A stretch of DNA of 64,000 bases from Paractinoplanes aksuensis (lineage in GTDB: Bacteria; Actinomycetota; Actinomycetes; Mycobacteriales; Micromonosporaceae). Both the position numbers and the translations under genes were made by a program. The stretch covers positions 310,001 through 374,000 of the forward strand of contig NZ_JAMYJR010000013.1 of the NCBI RefSeq assembly GCF_024137025.1, read 5' to 3'. Below, piece after piece: positions 55,927-62,729 of the stretch (position 1 is the first letter of the stretch; every line of letters starts with the position of its first letter). Under the pieces are notes generated by a model that was not told the DNA's origin, ran no database searches, and worked only from the letters and a program-made list of their open reading frames with translations.

Positions 55927-56491
55927 CGCCCGGTCGGCAAGCGGCGGCGGCTCGCCGCAGGTCGTCGGCCCCGGGGCCAAGCAGGCCGTCGATGCGGGCG
56001 TCGCGCCCCGTGAGCAGCAGGAACAGGTCGGTCATGGTGCCGGTCACGGGCGGGCCGTCGCCCGCGGACCAGTCGTGGTCGGTCGCGGTGAGGCGGAACG
56101 ACGCCCACGGCAGCGAACGGAAGACCTTCGCGTTCCCGCGACCGTGGTAGGAGACCACTCGGTCGGCGGCCTCGGCCACCACGGCCGCGGGAAAGTGGAT
56201 CTCGCGGCCCAGCGGGATGGCCATGTCGAAGGTGTGGCCGATGGCGTCGATGAGCGACTCGCGGCAGGTCAGGCCGAAGAACGCGCGGTGGTGTCCCGCC
56301 GACCGTTCGATCAGGGCGACGATCTGCCGCATGGTCAGCACCGGCATCGTCAGGTGCGCGGCCACATCTCTGACCGTCCACCCTGGGCACAGTGACGGCG
56401 TGTTCCACTCGCCGGCGTCCAGGCTTCTGAGAAGCTCCACGATGGCGCGGCGGCGCTGGTCGACAGCCGCCCAGACCTCGATGTCGTCCAC
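55916..56491 (-). CDS. Mycothiol-dependent maleylpyruvate isomerase-family enzyme
   Basis: A 191-residue protein of the DinB-like/MDMPI family: AIVELLRSLDAGEWNTPSLCPGWTVRDVAAHL carries the conserved LCPGWxxxDxxAHL motif, with a histidine as metal ligand, and DATGHTF-like segments follow (SLIDAIGHTFDMAIPLG). Members use mycothiol, the actinobacterial thiol, in isomerisation or detoxification. AGGGAG 8 bases upstream favours GTG at 56491 over ATG at 56518. It is divergent from a MarR regulator around a palindromic operator, the usual layout of a regulated detoxification gene. Confidence 0.85.
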   Translation of the reverse strand: MDDIEVWAAVDQRRRAIVELLRSLDAGEWNTPSLCPGWTVRDVAAHLTMPVLTMRQIVALIERSAGHHRAFFGLTCRESLIDAIGHTFDMAIPLGREIHFPAAVVAEAADRVVSYHGRGNAKVFRSLPWASFRLTATDHDWSAGDGPPVTGTMTDLFLLLTGRDARIDGLLGPGADDLRRAAAACRPGVRR

Positions 56492-56519
56492 AACGCCCGC
56501 TCCCTTCCTCGGCGTCATC

Positions 56520-56538
56520 TAGTACGATGATGGTACTA
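56520..56538. promoter_or_regulatory. Palindromic operator between the MarR and mycothiol-enzyme genes
   Basis: TAGTAC (56520-56525) and GTACTA (56533-56538) form a perfect inverted repeat around GATGATG, 19 bp in all, in the 85-base gap between two divergent starts. MarR proteins typically bind such 16-20 bp palindromes in this position, so it is the expected autoregulatory site. Confidence 0.7.
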
Positions 56539-56576
56539 ATTCCCGGTCTTGATCGGGACTGCCGGAGAGGCTGAAT

Positions 56577-57032
56577 GTGGACCGCGATGTGTCGTCCGGT
56601 TGGTTGATGTTCATCGCCTTCCGGACGGCCGAGGACCGCATCCTTGCCGCTCTTGCCTCGGCCGGCTTCGCGGATCTGACCCGCGCCCAGGCCCGGCTGC
56701 TGGCCGGCATCGACCTCGACGGCACCCGGCTGGTCGTCCTGGCCGACCGCGCCCGCATCCCCAAGCAGACCGCCCTGGCCCTGGTCAACGGCCTCGAGGC
56801 GGCCGGCTACGTGCAGCGCGTCCCGGACCCGTCCGACGGCCGGGCCCGCCTGATCCAGCTGACTGCCCGCGGCCGGGCCGGATTACCCATCGCCGTGGCC
56901 GAGGAAGCTCGCATCGAGGCCGACTGGCAGGCCGTGCTCGGCGCCCGGCGGATGCAGGCGCTCCGCCGGTCGCTGTGGGACCTCGCCTTGAGCGCCGACC
57001 CCGACCTACAGCCACCCGAATCGCCGCGATGA
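56577..57032 (+). CDS. MarR-family transcriptional regulator
   Basis: A 151-residue winged helix-turn-helix regulator. FADLTRAQARLLAGIDLDGTRLVVLADRARIPKQTALALVNGLEAAGYVQRVPDPSDGRARLIQLT spans the domain (positions about 31-95), ending with the DGR wing. Helices at both ends should form the dimer interface. GGAGAGG at 56564-56570 sets GTG at 56577. It is divergent from the mycothiol-dependent enzyme, with a palindrome between, and probably represses both genes until a ligand binds. Confidence 0.9.
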   Translation: MDRDVSSGWLMFIAFRTAEDRILAALASAGFADLTRAQARLLAGIDLDGTRLVVLADRARIPKQTALALVNGLEAAGYVQRVPDPSDGRARLIQLTARGRAGLPIAVAEEARIEADWQAVLGARRMQALRRSLWDLALSADPDLQPPESPR

Positions 57033-57047
57033 CGCGGTTAGCCGCTG

Positions 57048-57968
57048 CTAGTCCTCGCCGGCGGTGTCCATCCGCTGTGCGGCGAGGATCATTCCCGGTC
57101 GCAGTCCCGCGTCCACAAGAAATCTCTTGTCTATCTTACGGTCGAGGCCTTTGGACCAGCCGGTCTCCAGACTGCGGAGAACGAGGTCTCGTTTCACGTC
57201 TTTGAGCTGCCATACCGTACCGAAAGTGAACGCTGGCACGAAGTCTTTGATATTGAAGAACAAGTGGTTGAGGAAATCGCTGACGTAATTGAAGTCCTGA
57301 ACGTCGTACGTCATTGCGCCCAGTCGGTGATTGATCTCGGAGAAATCGACGACGATATTGCCGGGCTCCGTGGTTGCGGGGCGCCAGCCTGCACTTCTGT
57401 GGCGACGCTCGATGTCTCGAACCAGATCGAGAATCTCATCAATTTTCTCGTCGGGCCGCCGGAGCGGGCCGACGATGTCCTCCGCCGATTCGTGCAGCAT
57501 GCCCCGCACCGCGGCGTCGAGCTCGCTCCAGGCCCGCTCGAAGGATTTTCGGAGGAGGGGGTCGGCCATAGGCTTCTCGGTGCCCGAGTTCAATGACGCC
57601 ATCAGGCGGTAGACATCGTCCTTGTCCGTGAGCGAGGTTGCTTGGAACTGAGCCAGCGGACCTGTCACATCAGACGGCGAAAGATCGAACAGGACCGGAC
57701 GTACGCGGGCGATGGAGACAGACTTCGCCAGAGCCCCTGCCTCAAAACTGAGCCAAGGTTCTCTAACGTTCTCAGCCGTTACGCACAGCAGTCCGTGTGA
57801 AGTCGAGGCCAGCATCTCCGACAACTCGATACCCCATCGTTGCCCCTTGTCGATGTCCTCGCTGGACATCCAGGGCTCGACACGCTGGATCACGCTCGGA
57901 ATCCATTCGCGCAGCAGGACTGCTATCTGATTGCTGCGAGACTTCGACCAGCTGAGGAAGAGCTTCAC
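57048..57968 (-). CDS. TIR-domain protein
   Basis: A 306-residue protein with an N-terminal TIR domain (about 2-130): KLFLSWSKSRSNQIAVLL, EPWMSSEDIDKGQRW and LCVTAENVREPWLSFEAGAL, where Glu76 is the position used for NAD+ cleavage in active TIR enzymes. The remaining 170 residues contain a helical linker and an unrecognised domain (DFNYVSDFLNHLFFNIKDFV). TIR proteins of this type act in anti-phage defence or as effectors, but no partner sensor gene is adjacent. The start is GTG at 57968, matching the family N-terminus, or GTG at 58013. Base use is more A/T-rich than in flanking genes. Confidence 0.75.
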   Translation of the reverse strand: MKLFLSWSKSRSNQIAVLLREWIPSVIQRVEPWMSSEDIDKGQRWGIELSEMLASTSHGLLCVTAENVREPWLSFEAGALAKSVSIARVRPVLFDLSPSDVTGPLAQFQATSLTDKDDVYRLMASLNSGTEKPMADPLLRKSFERAWSELDAAVRGMLHESAEDIVGPLRRPDEKIDEILDLVRDIERRHRSAGWRPATTEPGNIVVDFSEINHRLGAMTYDVQDFNYVSDFLNHLFFNIKDFVPAFTFGTVWQLKDVKRDLVLRSLETGWSKGLDRKIDKRFLVDAGLRPGMILAAQRMDTAGED

Positions 57969-58127
57969 GGAGAACTCGATTCGCCGAAGTCCACTGAATG
58001 CGCTGGAGATCACGGTAGCGGCCCGAATCCGATCAAGCTACGGGTGCCCTGGGCGACATCGGCCATTTGTGCGACGCTGTTCGGTAAGCCAGGCTCAGTA
58101 GCGCCCTGATCACGGCAGGAGCCGCCT

Positions 58128-58904
58128 TTGATCGATGTGCAGGCCACTCCGGTGGAGAAGGTGTACCAGGATCAGGTCAACGCGTGGCGCCGGCAGCGTT
58201 TCGCTGAGTTCGCCTACCGGCCCGGTGATCGGCTGCCATTGTCGAGGGCGGTCACACACTCCTGCAGGCGTTCTTCCGGACGCCGGCCGAGGCCGAGCAC
58301 GAACGGCATGCGGCCGAGTTGCACCGGCGGTTCCAGGAGCAGGGCCAGGCCGCGTACGGGGGAACCACTGCCATTGATTGGCAGGTCTTTACGCTCACCG
58401 ACATTCCCGCGTTCCACCGGCCGCGCGCGGTCACCGGCGACGACCATTGTCACGCCTGCGACGGCATCGGCTGGCTGCTTCACGTACGGGGTCAGGCCGT
58501 GCTGGCCGAAAGCCCCTGCAACGTCTGCGGCGGCACCGGCAGCTGGACGGCCGCCGAAACCCGCTCGGGGCTGCCGGCGGACGCGTTCCACCCGATCCCG
58601 CCCGGCTTCCGCGGCCCCGAGCCCGGCGGCCTGACCCCGGGCTCGACGGCGTACCTGACCGCCCGGAAGCGCCGCGAGGCGCGAGCTCTCCGGAACCGTC
58701 CGGGCGGTTGCCGGCTGTGCGCTGTTCGCGGTGATCTTCTGGGTCGGCTCGCTGCCGTTTTCGTTCCTGACCGGCAATCAGCGTCTCGCCGGCTGGTTCG
58801 TCTTCGCCCTCGGCCTGAACCTGCTCAAGACTATGTCGACCCGGACGTTCGCCCTGGCCGTCTCGGCCCGCACGGCCCTGGCCCGGGTCCCCCTCGGCCA
58901 CTGA
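58128..58904 (+). pseudogene. Zinc-finger/membrane protein gene interrupted by two frameshifts
   Basis: Three stretches of good coding sequence lie in different frames. Frame A starts near 58128 (VEKVYQDQVNAWRRQRF) and fades after about 58230. Frame B is open from 58229 and carries HCHACDGIGW and CNVCGGTGSW, two CxxCxG zinc-finger motifs like those of DnaJ. From about 58690 the protein-like sequence returns to frame A: a membrane segment VAGCALFAVIFWVGSLPF and a final helix ending at the TGA at 58902. A shift near 58230-58260 and a compensating one near 58660-58700 would restore one protein of about 255 residues with an N-terminal helix, two zinc motifs and C-terminal membrane helices. Each frame alone meets stops. 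Confidence 0.6.
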
Positions 58905-58913
58905 CCGGCACAG

Positions 58914-59999
58914 TCATCCCAACTGCGGAAACCGCCGCCGCAGGTTGGCGAAGGCCGGGCGGTAGCCGTCGCGGCCATGCACGAAGGCCAGGCAGACGAC
59001 CACTTCCATCGCGGCCACCAAAGAATCTTCCTCGGCCGTATGGAACAGAATAGTGATGGCCCAGTCCTGGGGTGACTGCTCGTAGTCGCCGTCGGGCGGG
59101 ACCGGCACACTCGTCCGAGGCGGTTTCACCCGTTCGAGCACGCCCCAGCAATGGGCGGAGTCGTCGAAGGGCGGCGGTGCGGGCTCGCCTCGGCGCAGTG
59201 CGGCAACGGCCGGCGCCAGCTGAGGCAGTCCGATCAGACCCGCCTCCTCGAGGCACTGCAACGCGCCCCACGCGGCCACCTGACGGTGCGTCCGGTCGTC
59301 GGTCTCGGCCAGCGCGAACTCGAGATTCATGTCGAGTCGCGAAAGCGCATCGAGATAGAGGCCGACGCCGAACTCCGAGGTCCGCCGTAGCCGCTCGTTC
59401 GGCACGCGGTCGCCCCATCGTTCACGCGCCTGCCGATCGAGCTCGTCGGCCGCGGCCTGTTCGTCCTCCCGCTGTTCCTGCTCGGTCTGCGTGCGTCGCG
59501 CGCGATGCCAATAGGCCGCCCTTTCACCGGTCTGCTTGACGATCCGGCCCGGCGCCGCCGGGCCCGGCCAGAACTGCAGCAGGTACGAGTCAGGTGTTTC
59601 CTCGACCTGGTCGGCTTCCTCAAAACCGCGAACGCAGTACCGGACCCGATAAGCGCCGACCGGTATGCGGAACTCGTGGGCGTCCGCCATCAGCCCGGTC
59701 AGTGCTGCTTCCTCCGACAGCGCCGTGAAGGAGACCTCCACGACTTCCTCCCACACCGGGTCGAGGGCCGGCTCGGCGTCGTGCAGCTCGAGCCGGAACG
59801 GCACCCACCCGGTGTGCGTGCCCACCTGGAACTGCAGACAGCCCGGCACACCGGCGCCGCACAGCCCGTTGCTCTCGTCGACCCAGGGCGCCTCCAGGTC
59901 GAAGTCGTCGACGCCGTCACCGCACAGGAGCGACGCGGTCCCGTACGAAAGAAATACACGCGGCTCGTCGAGCAACACATTCACCACAGAACTCGGCAC
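58914..59999 (-). CDS. Hypothetical protein, two-part, unknown function
   Basis: A 361-residue protein. The N-terminal half is beta-rich (FLSYGTASLLCGDG, FQVGTHTGWVPFRLELHD, then HEFRIPVGAYRVRYCVRGF), and the C-terminal half is helical with a charged Glu/Gln/Arg-rich helix (about 165-200) and an alpha-solenoid-like end (RTHRQVAAWGALQCLEEAG, then MEVVVCLAFVHGRDG). No catalytic motif or export signal is seen. It starts at GTG 59999, with an alternative GTG 4-5 codons in. It may be one of the immunity-like or housekeeping hypothetical proteins common in actinobacteria, but no family is recognised. Confidence 0.7.
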   Translation of the reverse strand: MPSSVVNVLLDEPRVFLSYGTASLLCGDGVDDFDLEAPWVDESNGLCGAGVPGCLQFQVGTHTGWVPFRLELHDAEPALDPVWEEVVEVSFTALSEEAALTGLMADAHEFRIPVGAYRVRYCVRGFEEADQVEETPDSYLLQFWPGPAAPGRIVKQTGERAAYWHRARRTQTEQEQREDEQAAADELDRQARERWGDRVPNERLRRTSEFGVGLYLDALSRLDMNLEFALAETDDRTHRQVAAWGALQCLEEAGLIGLPQLAPAVAALRRGEPAPPPFDDSAHCWGVLERVKPPRTSVPVPPDGDYEQSPQDWAITILFHTAEEDSLVAAMEVVVCLAFVHGRDGYRPAFANLRRRFPQLG

Positions 60000-60058
60000 C
60001 TCTCCGGGCCCGGATGGCGCCCAGTGTCATGATGGCTCACGCAGCGCATCATGGAGTC

Positions 60059-60256
60059 ATGTCGTCTGATTCCCTCGCGCCCGGTCCTGTCGATGATGGC
60101 CGACCGGATCGGTGGATCGTGTGGCGGCAGGACGACAACGGCAACCGGTTCGAGGTCGTGCGCAAAGACTCCCGCGCGGCGGCCGACGAAGTCGCGGCGA
60201 CGCTGGAGGCGAGAGGCCACAAGCAGCTCTACTGGGTAGCCAAGGCGCCCCGGTAG
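60059..60256 (+). CDS. Small SPOR-like protein
   Basis: A 65-residue protein. RWIVWRQDDNGNRFEVVRKDSRAAADEVAATLEARGHKQLYWVAKA looks like one small beta-alpha-beta unit (positions 19-64) of the kind seen in SPOR or similar short domains. GGAG 5 bases before the ATG at 60059 supports translation; the longer frame from 60014 is less likely. Function unknown. It is 8 bases before the next gene, so both are probably co-transcribed. Confidence 0.65.
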   Translation: MSSDSLAPGPVDDGRPDRWIVWRQDDNGNRFEVVRKDSRAAADEVAATLEARGHKQLYWVAKAPR

Positions 60257-60264
60257 CCATCGGC

Positions 60265-60627
60265 ATGGGAATGTACGCGTCGGCTCGCGGCTGGGTCGAG
60301 ATCGACTTCGCCCAGCGGAGCAGTGCCGAGGACATCATCCAGCGGCACCAGGACGGGCACTACTCCGGCGGCTGGGCCTTTCCGGCCAAGCCTTTCAACT
60401 GGACGCTGTACCTCTTCTACGGCGGCGACATCCGCGAGGGCGAGTTGCCCTGGCTACGCGCACAAGTGGACGAGCTGGCCGCTCTGCCGCCGGTCGACGA
60501 GGACAACGACCGCCCTCGCGGTCTGTTCCTGATCACTGACGAACGCGGCCACGCCTTCACATGGCAGATCCGCGACGGCGCCGTGGAAGAGCAACCCGCC
60601 CCATCCCTTTCATGGCTGGGCGAATAG
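60265..60627 (+). CDS. Conserved small protein, unknown function
   Basis: A 120-residue soluble protein: ARGWVEIDFAQRSSAEDIIQRH, then GGWAFPAKPFNWTLYLFYGGDIRE and GLFLITDERGHAFTWQIRDG. It is an alpha/beta fold with many conserved aromatic residues and looks like a widespread actinobacterial hypothetical protein. There is no known domain, signal or membrane helix. ATG at 60265 follows the SPOR-like gene closely. It may form a pair with it. Confidence 0.7.
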   Translation: MGMYASARGWVEIDFAQRSSAEDIIQRHQDGHYSGGWAFPAKPFNWTLYLFYGGDIREGELPWLRAQVDELAALPPVDEDNDRPRGLFLITDERGHAFTWQIRDGAVEEQPAPSLSWLGE

Positions 60628-60758
60628 CCGACCCTGAACCAGGGCTCTCGCGCACGCGTGTCGATGTGTAACGCATCAATCACGTTGAGCGATGGGAGGC
60701 GGCCGACTCGGCCCGGCAAGCGATCGATGGGCGGGCTCGACAGCAGTCGGCCGGCCAG

Positions 60759-61286
60759 ATGGGCGAGGAAGCCCTGGTCCACGGCCTCCTGGGTTTGGAC
60801 GACTCGTGGGTGATGTTGCGCGGTTACCACAACCGGCGCGGCGAGACCGACCACGTTCTGGTCGGACCGGCCGGCATCTGGGCCGTGGAGGTGAAACGGC
60901 GTCGCATCCGACTGCACGTCATGGGCGAGAAATGGTGGTACGAGAAGCTCGACGCGCGGGGCAATGTGGTCGACACGGGCTGGGCGGTCGACGCCGGTGG
61001 CCGGACCTGGGAACGCCAGGTCACCGAGGTAGCGGCTGATCTTGCGGCTTGGCTGGCTCGCAACGGGCACCCGGTTCCGGTCCGGACCGCTGTGATGATC
61101 ATGCATGAGCAGGCGCAGCTGGGCCGGCTCGAGAACCAGTCGGCGGATGTCGTCGGCACTCGTTCCGCTCATCTGCTGGAAGCGATCGGACGCTATGCGA
61201 TCCCGCTGGACCCGCAGTCGTGCGAAGCGATCGTCGCCCTCATCGAACGCGATCACCAGTTCCACCAGCGCCGTCGTGGGCGTTAG
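60759..61286 (+). CDS. NERD-domain protein, probably 5'-truncated
   Basis: A 175-residue protein with the nuclease-related (NERD) domain: HNRRGETDHVLVGPAGIWAVEVKRRR, where Asp31 and the Glu44-Val-Lys46 motif resemble the PD-(D/E)xK centre, then a helical body. The reading frame continues upstream without a stop to 60672 and reads as typical NERD N-terminal sequence (ERWEAADSARQAIDGRARQQ), but contains no ATG, GTG or TTG before the TAA at 60669. The gene therefore either starts at ATG 60759 and has lost part of the domain, or has a damaged 5' end. Its stop overlaps that of the convergent gene by 4 bases. Confidence 0.75.
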   Translation: MGEEALVHGLLGLDDSWVMLRGYHNRRGETDHVLVGPAGIWAVEVKRRRIRLHVMGEKWWYEKLDARGNVVDTGWAVDAGGRTWERQVTEVAADLAAWLARNGHPVPVRTAVMIMHEQAQLGRLENQSADVVGTRSAHLLEAIGRYAIPLDPQSCEAIVALIERDHQFHQRRRGR

Positions 61287-61861
61287 CTGTCGAACCAGAC
61301 GACGAGTCGTACGTTGTCGGGGCCGTGCTGGTTGGCCAGGTTGCGCATGGTGTCGAACAGGGTGGCCAGTTGCGGGTCGGTCCGCAGCACGTCGGACTGG
61401 GTGAGGCGTTCCACCCGCCAGATCCGGTCGCCGGAGCGCCACTCGGTGCCCTCCGGGTAGCTGCTGCCCCGGGGGTCGGCCGACTCGCCGGCCACGGCCT
61501 GCCAGTCGGCTCCGAAGCCGGACTTGCCGACGAAGCGCGTGCCTTCGTACTTGTGGATCCGGTCGTCGACCCGGGGCGCCGGTGCGTCCCAGTCGATGCG
61601 GGACAGTTCGGTCCAGGTCACCCAGGTGTGGTCGTGCTCGTCGTCCGTGAGCTGGAGTTTGCGCAGTTCGGGACTGGCGTCGCCGGGCAGGCCGCGGCCG
61701 GGGGCGACGGGGTCGAAGCCGGCGTAGTTGCGCACGCCGAACAGCAGGCCGAAGGCGTCGTAGTGGCGCGGCAGGTCGTCCAGGTCGACGTCGGCCAGGA
61801 GCCAGGGTGAGGCCGGGCCGTGCGGGCGGATCTCCACCCCGCCGGCGATGTCAGTGCCCAT
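61283..61861 (-). CDS. Hypothetical protein, unknown function
   Basis: A 192-residue soluble protein rich in acidic residues and Trp: DVDLDDLPRHYDAFGLLFGVRNYAGFDPVAPGRG, then HTWVTWTELSRIDWDAPAPRVDD and a C-terminal helix ending NVRLVVWFDS. The D-L-P-R-x-Y-D-x-F-x-L-x-F-G-V-R pattern near residue 30-45 is shared by a family of uncharacterised actinobacterial proteins. The start at ATG 61861 overlaps the 3' end of the patatin gene by 11 bases, so the two are likely co-transcribed. Confidence 0.65.
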   Translation of the reverse strand: MGTDIAGGVEIRPHGPASPWLLADVDLDDLPRHYDAFGLLFGVRNYAGFDPVAPGRGLPGDASPELRKLQLTDDEHDHTWVTWTELSRIDWDAPAPRVDDRIHKYEGTRFVGKSGFGADWQAVAGESADPRGSSYPEGTEWRSGDRIWRVERLTQSDVLRTDPQLATLFDTMRNLANQHGPDNVRLVVWFDS

Positions 61862-62720
61862 AGCCGGCGTCGTCCAGGGCCTTGGTGGTCAGCTCGCGGC
61901 CCAGGGCGACCAGTTCGGCGGCGCGACTGAAGTCCATGACGCTGCTGGCGCTGACCGGGACGGCGATGTGGATGTCGGGTGGGAGGCCGGCCATGCGATA
62001 GCGGGCGATCAGGTCTTGCATCGCGTCCAGCGACAGGCCCAGGACAGTGCCGATGCCCAGGCCGTCGGGGAGGGCCGGAGGTGCCTTCTTGGTGTGGAAG
62101 CGCTGGCGGATGTCCTCGACCCACTGCGGGGTCGCGGTGGCGCGGACGGGGCTGGCCGGCTCTTGCGTCGCCCGCGGGGCCTGCAGGGAGACGGCGATCG
62201 TCAGGTCGGCCCCGGAGGCCGCGGTGGGCTCGATCGGGACCGGGTTGAGCAGGCCGCCGTCGGCGAGCAGGCGGCCGTCGACGACCACGGGCGTGATGAC
62301 GCCGGGGATCGCGATGGACGCCCGGACCGCCGTACGTAATAAGCCTTTTTGGAACCAGACTTCGCGGCGCGCCTCGATGTCGGTGGCCACTGCCGTGTAC
62401 GGAATCGGCAGGTTCTCGATTTCTATGTCGGTCAGGAATTCGTTCAGGTGGGTGATGAGGCGGGTGGCGCCGATCGCGCCGGCGGCGGCCCATTTGGGAT
62501 CGAGCAGGCGCAGGACGTCGCGTTGTTTGAGCGATACGGCCCAGTCGCGGAAGTCTTTGAGGCGGCCCGCGGCCATGACGCCGCCGACCAGGGCGCCCAT
62601 CGAGGAGCCGGCGACCGCGCTGATCTCGAAGCCTCGTTCTTCGAGCACCTCGATGGCGCCGATGTGCGCGAAACCCCGCGCGCCACCGGAGCCCAGGGCC
62701 AGCGCCACCCGCCGTGACAT
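61851..62720 (-). CDS. Patatin-like phospholipase (RssA type)
   Basis: A 289-residue patatin-family hydrolase with the catalytic dyad: Ser40 in GSSMG, preceded by the oxyanion loop GSGGARG (10-16), and Asp154 in DGG. It matches the RssA/YlbK branch, cytosolic lipases or esterases acting on phospholipids. The middle contains LITHLNEFL and ATDIEARREVWF. ATG at 62720. It is followed by the hypothetical gene at 61283 (overlap 11 bases) and preceded by the HerA-like gene 9 bases upstream on the same strand. Confidence 0.9.
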   Translation of the reverse strand: MSRRVALALGSGGARGFAHIGAIEVLEERGFEISAVAGSSMGALVGGVMAAGRLKDFRDWAVSLKQRDVLRLLDPKWAAAGAIGATRLITHLNEFLTDIEIENLPIPYTAVATDIEARREVWFQKGLLRTAVRASIAIPGVITPVVVDGRLLADGGLLNPVPIEPTAASGADLTIAVSLQAPRATQEPASPVRATATPQWVEDIRQRFHTKKAPPALPDGLGIGTVLGLSLDAMQDLIARYRMAGLPPDIHIAVPVSASSVMDFSRAAELVALGRELTTKALDDAGYGH

Positions 62721-62729
62721 GCCCCGATG

